Origin: an uncultured Lachnospiraceae bacterium
GTDB taxonomy: Bacteria; Bacillota; Clostridia; Lachnospirales; Lachnospiraceae
NCBI GenBank assembly: GCA_910587955.1
Contig: CAJUNN010000021.1
Location: forward strand, 1-46,303
Reading direction: 5' to 3'
Length of the DNA stretch: 46,303 bases
Made by a program: the position numbers and the translations under genes. Below, one piece after another: positions 40,620-46,303 of the stretch. The stretch's first letter is position 1. Each line of letters starts with the position of its first letter. Below the pieces are notes generated by a model. It saw only the letters and a list, made by a program, of their open reading frames with translations. It made no database searches and was not told the origin of the DNA.

Positions 40620-42183
40620 GGTATACACCCCCAATTTCTTCCGCGCTCTGCCGCTTTAAGCCCAGCATGTATTCTCCAAGCGTAGCCTCATCCACAAGGG
40701 ACGCATCCGGAAAATACGCCGCAATCTCTCCATCGCACATGACAATAATGCTGTCGCTGACCTCAATAACCTCCGTCAAATCTGCGGAAATCAAAAGTAC
40801 TGCCGCCCCTTCGTCCCTCAATGCCACCAGCTTTTTCCGTATAAACTCGCTGGCTCCCACATCGATGCCCCGGGTGGGCTGGTTGGCAATAATCACCTGG
40901 GGGCCGGAAGAAAATTCCCGGGCAACTACTACCTTCTGGATATTCCCGCCGGACAAGGTCTTTACCAGGGCATCTTTATTGTCGCACTTGATGCCGTAGT
41001 CCTCAATCAGCCGGTTTACATCCTCTTTGATCTTTTTAAAGTCCAAAAGCCCGTTTTTGTTAAATTCTTTCTTATAATACCGTTCCGAGATGATATTTTC
41101 CTCAATGGTGGCATCTCCCACGGAACCGTAGGTCATGCGGTCCTCGGAAATATGCGCCACACCGCTGCTGCGGATCTCCCGGATCTCTGCTTTGGACAGG
41201 TCTTTTCCGTTTACCAGAATCTCCCCCGTCTGCCTGGGAATAAGGCCGGTAATGATTTCCGAGATCTCTCTCTGTCCGTTTCCCTCTACACCTGCCACAC
41301 CCAGGATCTCTCCTTTTCGCACCCCGAAAGAAATGCCTCTTACCACTTCCTTGCCGTGTTCGTCCACATACCCCAGATCTTTTACCCGGAGCAGTGTTTC
41401 CCCCGGATTTGCAGGCTCCTTGTCCACATTCAGCATGACGTTGCGTCCCACCATCCGGTTGGAGATCTCCTGCTCCGTAATGTCTTTTACATCCGCCGTT
41501 CCCGTAACCCGGCCGTTTCTCAGCACCGTCAGCCGGTCGCAGATCTCTTTGATCTCATTGAGCTTATGGGAAATAAAAATAACCGTGTATCCTGCCTTTT
41601 TCAGGTTCAGAAGCTCCGCAAAAAGCTCCTTTGTCTCCTGAGGTGTCAGAACTGCCGTAGGCTCGTCCAGAATCAGCACTTCCACACCGCGGAACAGGAC
41701 TTTTAGAATCTCCACCTTCTGTTTAAAGCCCACCGGAATGTCCTGTATTTTGGCCTCCGGATCCACAATCAGGTTATACTTTTCGGAGATCTCCCGGGTC
41801 ATCTCCACAGCCTTCTTATAATCAAACAGCCCGCGTTTCTTGGGCTCCATGCCAAGTACCAGGTTCTCCGCCACAGTCAGGGAGGGTACCAGCATAAAAT
41901 GCTGGTGCACCATACCGATTCCGTAGTCCAGGGCCGTCAGGGGATTGGTGATCTGGACTTCCTTTCCCTTAAAGAAAATCTTTCCCTCCTCCGGCTGCTC
42001 ATGGCCGAACAGGACCTTCATCAGCGTACTTTTTCCGGCTCCGTTTTCACCCACCAGCGCATGGATTTCACCCTTTTTTACGGAAAAATTTACATCCTTA
42101 TTGGCCACAAAGCCGTTGCTGTAAACCTTTGTGATATGTTCCATGGATAAAATGTATTCGTTTTCAGGCGTTCCTCTGTCCAA
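40609..42183 (-). CDS. Nucleoside ABC transporter ATP-binding protein (two ABC domains; NupO/YufO-like)
   Basis: The 524-residue protein carries two ABC cassettes. The first has Walker A GENGAGKSTLMK and Walker B VLILDEPTAVL; the second has GVEGNGQREI in place of a standard P-loop, signature LSGGNIQKVVVAREF and VIIANQPTRGIDVG, the normal asymmetry of RbsA/NupO-type proteins. It energises nucleoside import. TTG 42183 is the start (GAGAGG 8 bases upstream); ATG 42144 has no ribosome site. A stable hairpin separates it from the lipoprotein gene. Confidence 0.93.
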   Translation of the reverse strand: MDRGTPENEYILSMEHITKVYSNGFVANKDVNFSVKKGEIHALVGENGAGKSTLMKVLFGHEQPEEGKIFFKGKEVQITNPLTALDYGIGMVHQHFMLVPSLTVAENLVLGMEPKKRGLFDYKKAVEMTREISEKYNLIVDPEAKIQDIPVGFKQKVEILKVLFRGVEVLILDEPTAVLTPQETKELFAELLNLKKAGYTVIFISHKLNEIKEICDRLTVLRNGRVTGTADVKDITEQEISNRMVGRNVMLNVDKEPANPGETLLRVKDLGYVDEHGKEVVRGISFGVRKGEILGVAGVEGNGQREISEIITGLIPRQTGEILVNGKDLSKAEIREIRSSGVAHISEDRMTYGSVGDATIEENIISERYYKKEFNKNGLLDFKKIKEDVNRLIEDYGIKCDNKDALVKTLSGGNIQKVVVAREFSSGPQVIIANQPTRGIDVGASEFIRKKLVALRDEGAAVLLISADLTEVIEVSDSIIVMCDGEIAAYFPDASLVDEATLGEYMLGLKRQSAEEIGGVYHAE

Positions 42184-42222
42184 TTTTCCTACCTCTCTTA
42201 TCCTTTCCGGATCTTTTACAAA

Positions 42223-42271
42223 GGGCCTGCCGCCAGATCAGCCATCCGGCTTTCTCTCCTGCGGCAGGCCC
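42223..42271 (-). other. Intercistronic hairpin between the BMP lipoprotein gene and the ATPase gene
   Basis: GGGCCTGCCGC and GCGGCAGGCCC form a perfect 11-bp stem around 27 bases with an inner AGCC/GGCT stem. On the minus strand only TTT follows, so it is a weak or partial terminator or an RNA stabiliser that would raise lipoprotein mRNA over the rest of the operon. Confidence 0.7.
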
Positions 42272-42286
42272 CAACGTTTCCGCCTC

Positions 42287-43444
42287 TTACTTTGCAGCGC
42301 TGTCCTTGATCTCGTTCAGCTCTTCGGTAGACATGGTGATGGCGCTCTTCACCTGGATTTCACCGGAAATCACTTTCTCCCGGATTTCATCAATCTTGCT
42401 TAAGGTTTCCTCCGAAACAATCGCACGGGTATAGTCGTTGTCCGTAATGTCCATTCCCTGCTCGGAAAGTCCGGCATTCTCATGAACTCCCCAGGTAATG
42501 CTTCCGTTCACAAAGGCATCCAGCTTGTCATAAATCAGAACATCCAGCTTTTTCACTACGGAAGTCATAATATGAGCGGAGATCTCCGGATCGTTGTCCT
42601 CCATGAGAAGCGCCTGATCCTGGTCTACACCGATGGCAATCCGGTTCTCTGCCTTGGCCGCATCCAGAACACCCAGGCCCGCGGAGCTTGCCACCTGGAA
42701 TACAATGTCTGCGCCCTGCTGATACTGGGCAATGGCCAGCTCTTTGGCTTTGGCCGTATTTTTAAAGTCTCCTACATAGGAAAACAGGACTTTACACTCG
42801 GGATCCACATACTTCACGCCCTCAATATAACCTACCAGGAAATCGTTGATGGCGCTGTTCTCTCCGCCGCCTACAAAGCCTACAATATTTTCGCCGTTGG
42901 TGTAATCGCCTTCTTCCTTGGTCTGCATGGCAGCCAGGGCTCCCGCCAGGAACGCGCCTTCATTCTGCTTGCACATAACAGAACAGCAATTTGCATAATC
43001 ACCGGTGGAAAAATCAAGCTCCGTATCGTAGACAATAAACTTCTGCTCCGGGAAGTCTGCGGCAACCTTCTCAATGGCCTCTTTCAGGTTAAAGGTTCCG
43101 GCCACAATCACATCCCACTCACCGGACTCGCAAAGCTCTACCAAAGTGGGTTCCTGCTTGGTGGCATCCCCCATCAGCTCTATGGCTTTCACTTCCAGAT
43201 TAAAATCTTCTGCCGCCTTCGTCACTCCGGCCCATACCAAATCCGAAAAAGACTTGTCTCCCAAGTTCGTATTAAACACTGCTACAACCTTCTGTTTCTC
43301 ACCGCCTGATTCCGTACTCTCCTCTTCTGCCTGGGCAGGTGCCTCTTCCGGCGCCGCCGGCTCCTCCGCTTTCTTGCCGCATCCGGCCAGCATAGAGGCC
43401 GCCATGGCCAGGCATAACAGGAAACTTAACATTTTCTTTCTCAT
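42287..43444 (-). CDS. BMP-family nucleoside-binding lipoprotein (NupN/BmpA-like)
   Basis: The 385-residue lipoprotein has a signal peptide with lipobox MLAGC (Cys 22), an acidic Pro/Ala/Glu linker, then the BMP domain: VVAVFNTNLGDKSFSDLVWAG, GTFNLKEAIEKVA, GFVGGGENSAINDFLVGY, VFQVASSAGLGVLDAA, and GVDQDQ. BMP proteins with this operon setting bind purine and pyrimidine nucleosides. AAGGAGAG lies upstream of the ATG. It follows the YczE-like gene by 26 bases. Confidence 0.93.
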   Translation of the reverse strand: MRKKMLSFLLCLAMAASMLAGCGKKAEEPAAPEEAPAQAEEESTESGGEKQKVVAVFNTNLGDKSFSDLVWAGVTKAAEDFNLEVKAIELMGDATKQEPTLVELCESGEWDVIVAGTFNLKEAIEKVAADFPEQKFIVYDTELDFSTGDYANCCSVMCKQNEGAFLAGALAAMQTKEEGDYTNGENIVGFVGGGENSAINDFLVGYIEGVKYVDPECKVLFSYVGDFKNTAKAKELAIAQYQQGADIVFQVASSAGLGVLDAAKAENRIAIGVDQDQALLMEDNDPEISAHIMTSVVKKLDVLIYDKLDAFVNGSITWGVHENAGLSEQGMDITDNDYTRAIVSEETLSKIDEIREKVISGEIQVKSAITMSTEELNEIKDSAAK

Positions 43445-43470
43445 AATCCTTCTCTCCTTTGAAATGTTTT

Positions 43471-44145
43471 TTATTCAAAACGCTTTAAAAAGCCAAACGT
43501 TTTCTCATAGAACCGGAAAAACCACTGCATCAGGATTCCCGTCATAAATACACTGATCACCGTTCCCGCCCCGAAAGTCCCTCCCAGGCAGATTCCGGCA
43601 ACAAGCAAAACTGCATCCTCCGCCGTCTTGGCCAGGCTGTACCGGCAGTTCCACGTTCTCCTTAAGAATTCTGCAATCGCCTCCAGGGAACCAAGACCTG
43701 CATGAATCTTCACATAAAAGGCCAGCCCGGCAGACATAATTACATTTCCCAAAAGCGCGGTCAAAAGCCGCAGAACCCATCCGGCCCCCTCCGGCAGCGC
43801 GGGAATCAGGCTATCCCAAAAGTTTACATAAATCCCCATGGTAAATACGCACACCAGCGTTCCATAGCGAATCAAATCCCTGGCAAAAACCAGGACAACG
43901 GCGAGGGTAATCAGGTTCGCCAGAATATTTCCCGTCCCGTAGGAGACATGGAAAAGCACATGCAGTCCGTCGGCCATGGTCGCATTGGGACTGGAACCCA
44001 GCTCCGCCTTATACATCAGCGCCGTCCCAAGACCTGCCAGGGCAAAGCCGGCGCTTATCAAAAACAAGCGGCACAAAAAATCCCTGACTTCATTTTTGTT
44101 TACCATCCATGGTTTCCGTCTTCCCGTCCCCTCTTTGTTTATCAT
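43471..44145 (-). CDS. YczE/YitT-type integral membrane protein
   Basis: The 224-residue protein has five to six membrane segments and family-type text: AELGSSPNATMADGLHVLF, SYGTGNILANLITLAVVL, MGIYVNFWDSLIP, and FYVKIHAGLGSLEAIAEFL. Members of the YczE/YitT group are uncharacterised transporters or accessory membrane proteins. It is the first gene of the nucleoside operon, which suggests a role tied to nucleosides or ribose (inference). Start uncertain: ATG 44145 has no good ribosome site; ATG 44106, 13 codons later, keeps all membrane segments. Confidence 0.78.
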   Translation of the reverse strand: MINKEGTGRRKPWMVNKNEVRDFLCRLFLISAGFALAGLGTALMYKAELGSSPNATMADGLHVLFHVSYGTGNILANLITLAVVLVFARDLIRYGTLVCVFTMGIYVNFWDSLIPALPEGAGWVLRLLTALLGNVIMSAGLAFYVKIHAGLGSLEAIAEFLRRTWNCRYSLAKTAEDAVLLVAGICLGGTFGAGTVISVFMTGILMQWFFRFYEKTFGFLKRFE

Positions 44146-44204
44146 TTTATCTTTTTCTCGTTTCTTCTTTCTTTTTTATCTTCTTTTTCTTTGTTGTATG
44201 TCCT

Positions 44205-44232
44205 ATTTTAATATATTTTCTTAATTTTTCAA
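44205..44232 (-). promoter_or_regulatory. Promoter of the nucleoside operon
   Basis: On the minus strand TTGAAA (44232-44227) and TAAAAT (44210-44205) are 16 bases apart. AACGTT at 44231-44236, next to the -35, is a short palindrome with the CG centre common in LacI-family operators. The rest of the 285-base divergent region is very AT-rich and shows nothing else clear. Confidence 0.55.
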
Positions 44233-44365
44233 CGTTTTTTTGTGTATTTTTTTATTTTTAGCACTTTTAACAGTTTACCATTTTGTTTATCGTTTACTTC
44301 GCCAATGCCTTGCTAAAACTTTTATCATTTTTGCAGTATTTTTTACCAAAACTTTGAATTGCGAA

Positions 44366-44394
44366 TTGCTTTTTTTCCGTTTCTGGCTTATGAT
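44366..44394 (+). promoter_or_regulatory. Promoter of the lacI-type regulator gene
   Basis: TTGCTT (44366-44371) and TATGAT (44389-44394) are 17 bases apart, 36 bases before the regulator's ATG. Confidence 0.6.
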
Positions 44395-44430
44395 GAATCT
44401 ATACAAAAATACCTTCAGGAGAATCACGTT

Positions 44431-45450
44431 ATGGCCACTATCCGCGATGTTGCAAAAAAGGCCGGCGTATCACCGGCTTCCGTATCTCTGGTTCTGAATA
44501 ACAGGGAATGCCGTCTGTCGGCCTCCACCAAAAGAAAAATCCTGCGGTGCGCAAAGGAACTGGACTACCAGCCCAGAAATGCTTCCCACGCTTCCCTCCC
44601 CGGGGCCCTGCCCCTGGTCAATATCATTGTACCGGACGTAAGCAATCTTTATTTCTCTTCCATCTGCCGGGACTGCCAGGTGGAACTTCAGAAAAACGGC
44701 TACCACGCTACCCTTGTGGGCGCGGAAGAATTTGAAAACCCGGAGCTTACCTATCTGCCCATCTTTCTTAAGCAGCCGCTGGAGGGCGTAATCTTTATCT
44801 CTTACGCCAACATCCCGGCTTCCGCCCAGGAGCAGATCTGCCAAAAGCTGCAGGAGCACAACATTCCGGCCGTTATCCTCCGGCAGGTTTCCTCCTACCC
44901 CAATATCCGTTCCATTCATTTCAACAGCTTCTACGGAGGCTATCTGGCTACCCGTCACCTTCTGGAGCTGGGCCACCGCTCCATCGGCTGTCTGACCGGG
45001 CCTCTGGACAATGAGGTCTGCCTGGAGCGGTTCCGGGGCTACCAGAAGGCCCTGGAGGAATTCCAGGTTCCTTTCTGCCGGGAGTTTGTCTATGAAGGAG
45101 ACTACGGCATGGACTGCGGTTACGACTGTCTCTCCTATATGCGGGGGAAAAACGTAACTGCCATCTTCAGTTTCAATGATATGATGGCCATCGGAATCTA
45201 CAAGGCTGTCCGCGCCTACGGCCTTAAAGTTCCGCAGGACCTGTCTGTGGTAGGGTACGACGATATCTTTATTACGGAAATTATGGAGCCTCCCCTGACA
45301 ACCATCTCTCTGCAGCCCTCCCGCATCGGCAGACAGGCCGCACAGCTTTTGCTCCGTCTGATTCAAGGAGATCCCCAGGCCAAAAACATTGTCATTGAAC
45401 CCGTCTTAAAGGTCCGGGGCAGCACCGCCCGCAGAGTGATCGGAGACTGA
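44431..45450 (+). CDS. LacI-family transcriptional regulator
   Basis: The 339-residue protein starts with a LacI helix-turn-helix (ATIRDVAKKAGVSPASVSLVLN), a hinge region, and a sugar-binding-protein-like effector domain (LVNIIVPDVSNLYFSSICR, GHRSIGCLTGPLDN, AIFSFNDMMAIGIYKAV, LSVVGYDDIFITEIMEPPLTTI). It is divergent from the nucleoside operon and is its probable local repressor, with ribose or a nucleoside as possible effector (inference). ATG 44431 has AGGAGA 8-9 bases upstream; the frame is open 24 codons further up but that part lies over the promoter. Confidence 0.92.
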   Translation: MATIRDVAKKAGVSPASVSLVLNNRECRLSASTKRKILRCAKELDYQPRNASHASLPGALPLVNIIVPDVSNLYFSSICRDCQVELQKNGYHATLVGAEEFENPELTYLPIFLKQPLEGVIFISYANIPASAQEQICQKLQEHNIPAVILRQVSSYPNIRSIHFNSFYGGYLATRHLLELGHRSIGCLTGPLDNEVCLERFRGYQKALEEFQVPFCREFVYEGDYGMDCGYDCLSYMRGKNVTAIFSFNDMMAIGIYKAVRAYGLKVPQDLSVVGYDDIFITEIMEPPLTTISLQPSRIGRQAAQLLLRLIQGDPQAKNIVIEPVLKVRGSTARRVIGD

Positions 45451-45475
45451 GAATCAAAGAGACTGCTTTACGCTG

Positions 45476-45498
45476 TTCTGTCCGGCATACGGACAGAA
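45476..45498 (+). other. Hairpin between the lacI-type gene and the flippase gene
   Basis: TTCTGTCCG, loop GCATA, CGGACAGAA: a perfect 9-bp stem without a T-run. A second short palindrome (ACAGGA-A-TCCTGT, about 45516-45528) covers the only AGGA before the flippase start. Confidence 0.55.
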
Positions 45499-45535
45499 TA
45501 TATTGAAAGAAACGCACAGGAATCCTGTCTTTCTT

Positions 45536-46303
45536 ATGAAGCAAAACAAAAAGCAAAAAAGGCATCCGCTGATTGCCGGCACTTTGATTCTCACCCTCAC
45601 CGGGCTTATCACCCGCTTTATGGGCTTTTTCTATAAAATTTTCTTAAGCCGCACCATCGGTGCGGAAGGGATCGGTCTATACCAGATGATATTTCCCATT
45701 TACAGCGTCTGCTATGCGTTTACAGCCGCCGGGGTGGAGATTGCCATTTCCCGCTTTGTCTCCGGGGAAAATGTCCGGGGCAGCCAAAAGAATGCCCGCT
45801 CCATCCTCTTTATGGGCCTTGCCATGTCCCTAAGCCTTTCCCTTTTTACCTCCTTTCTTCTCTACACCCATGCGGAATGGATTGCCCTTCACATTCTCCG
45901 GGAAGCACGCTGCACCGTCCTTTTGCAGATTATGTCTGTCACCGTCTCCTTCGGCGCCTGCCATTCCTGCATCAGCGGCTATTACTACGGTCTTCAAAAA
46001 ACGGCCGTTCCCGCCGCCGCGCAGCTCATTGAGCAGATTGTCCGTGTAGGAGCCGTCTTCCTTATTTACCAGGTTGCCTTGGAAGAGGGACGTGTCCTGT
46101 CTCCCGCAGCCGCTGTCATAGGCCTGGTGCTGGGAGAGTTTTCTTCCATGCTTTTCGGCCTCTTCTGCGTCTCCGCCCACGGGTTTTCCAAAAAGAGGAC
46201 GGCCAGCCCCGCCTTTCCTGCCAGAACCTACGCCCGGAAAATGGTTTTCCTGGCAGCTCCCGTCTCCGCCAACCGGGTCTGCATGAACCTCCTAAGCAGC
46301 GCG
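45536..46303 (+). CDS. SpoVB/MurJ-type polysaccharide flippase (partial, runs off the window)
   Basis: The frame is open from ATG 45536 to the window end (256 codons, no stop). The sequence starts MKQNKKQKRHPLIAGTLIL and continues with GLITRFMGFFYKIFLSRTIGAEGIGLYQM and FPIYSVCYAFTAAGVEIAISRFVS, the signature of the polysaccharide biosynthesis / stage V sporulation protein B family in the MVF-MATE superfamily. At least six membrane segments are visible. Family members move lipid-linked glycans across the membrane, and SpoVB acts in spore cortex synthesis; this one could be either. The ribosome site is weak (AGGAA 13 bases upstream); an in-frame TTG at 45503 is an unlikely alternative. Confidence 0.88.
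   Translation, partial: MKQNKKQKRHPLIAGTLILTLTGLITRFMGFFYKIFLSRTIGAEGIGLYQMIFPIYSVCYAFTAAGVEIAISRFVSGENVRGSQKNARSILFMGLAMSLSLSLFTSFLLYTHAEWIALHILREARCTVLLQIMSVTVSFGACHSCISGYYYGLQKTAVPAAAQLIEQIVRVGAVFLIYQVALEEGRVLSPAAAVIGLVLGEFSSMLFGLFCVSAHGFSKKRTASPAFPARTYARKMVFLAAPVSANRVCMNLLSSA

Noticed and set aside
39120..40685. 521-codon open frame opposite the two nucleoside permeases
   Set aside because: Antisense shadow of hydrophobic genes: the product is rich in His, Gln, Asn and Lys, which is the expected reverse reading, and no start signal is present.

Overview
The window looks like chromosomal DNA of a Gram-positive anaerobe of the Clostridia, most likely a Lachnospiraceae member. This is inferred from gene content (AzlCD, BMP-type nucleoside importer, NifS/NifU with IscR and MnmA, RelQ-type alarmone synthetase, DUF4317, DUF2974/Mbeg1, SpoVB-like flippase, LytTR/GHKL two-component system), from strong AGGAGG-type ribosome binding sites, frequent GTG/TTG starts and tight ATGA/GTGA overlaps. 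No rRNA, tRNA, IS element, prophage or CRISPR array was seen, and no gene-free stretch exceeds 300 bases.

Left part (1-6125): the end of a sugar-type substrate-binding protein, rqcH (ribosome quality control), an exported five-SH3-repeat protein, then on the minus strand a zinc-dependent phospholipase C-like protein, shikimate kinase and a DUF2974 lipase-fold protein.

Signalling cluster (6179-16140, minus strand): a CheY-like receiver, a hybrid kinase ending in an HPt domain, a second hybrid kinase whose C-terminus is a complete DegV (fatty-acid-binding) domain, and, behind its own consensus promoter, a third hybrid kinase with an extracellular sensor region, a solute-binding lipoprotein and a NifX-like protein with a Cys/His tail. 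No DNA-binding or GGDEF output domain is encoded here, so the relay's output is open. This cluster, above all the kinase-DegV fusion, is the best candidate for an undescribed system.

Middle (16245-25594): prfC, a PHP phosphoesterase, an AT-rich island carrying a complete MunI-like type II restriction-modification system (endonuclease, controller protein and divergent methyltransferase with visible controller boxes), a LytTR/GHKL two-component system followed by two unrecognised genes, and azlCD.

Right part (25724-46303): MarR-MATE and MATE/Crp units meeting tail to tail, a short DUF4317 protein, a relQ-type gene, the Fe-S/thiolation operon iscR-nifS-nifU-DUF1189-mnmA with a tandem 119-bp hairpin repeat between nifS and nifU, and an eight-gene nucleoside uptake and breakdown operon (YczE-like membrane protein, BMP lipoprotein, ATPase, two permeases, three nucleoside hydrolases of which the middle one has lost its metal-binding motif). 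A LacI regulator is divergent from that operon, and the window ends inside a SpoVB-like flippase gene.
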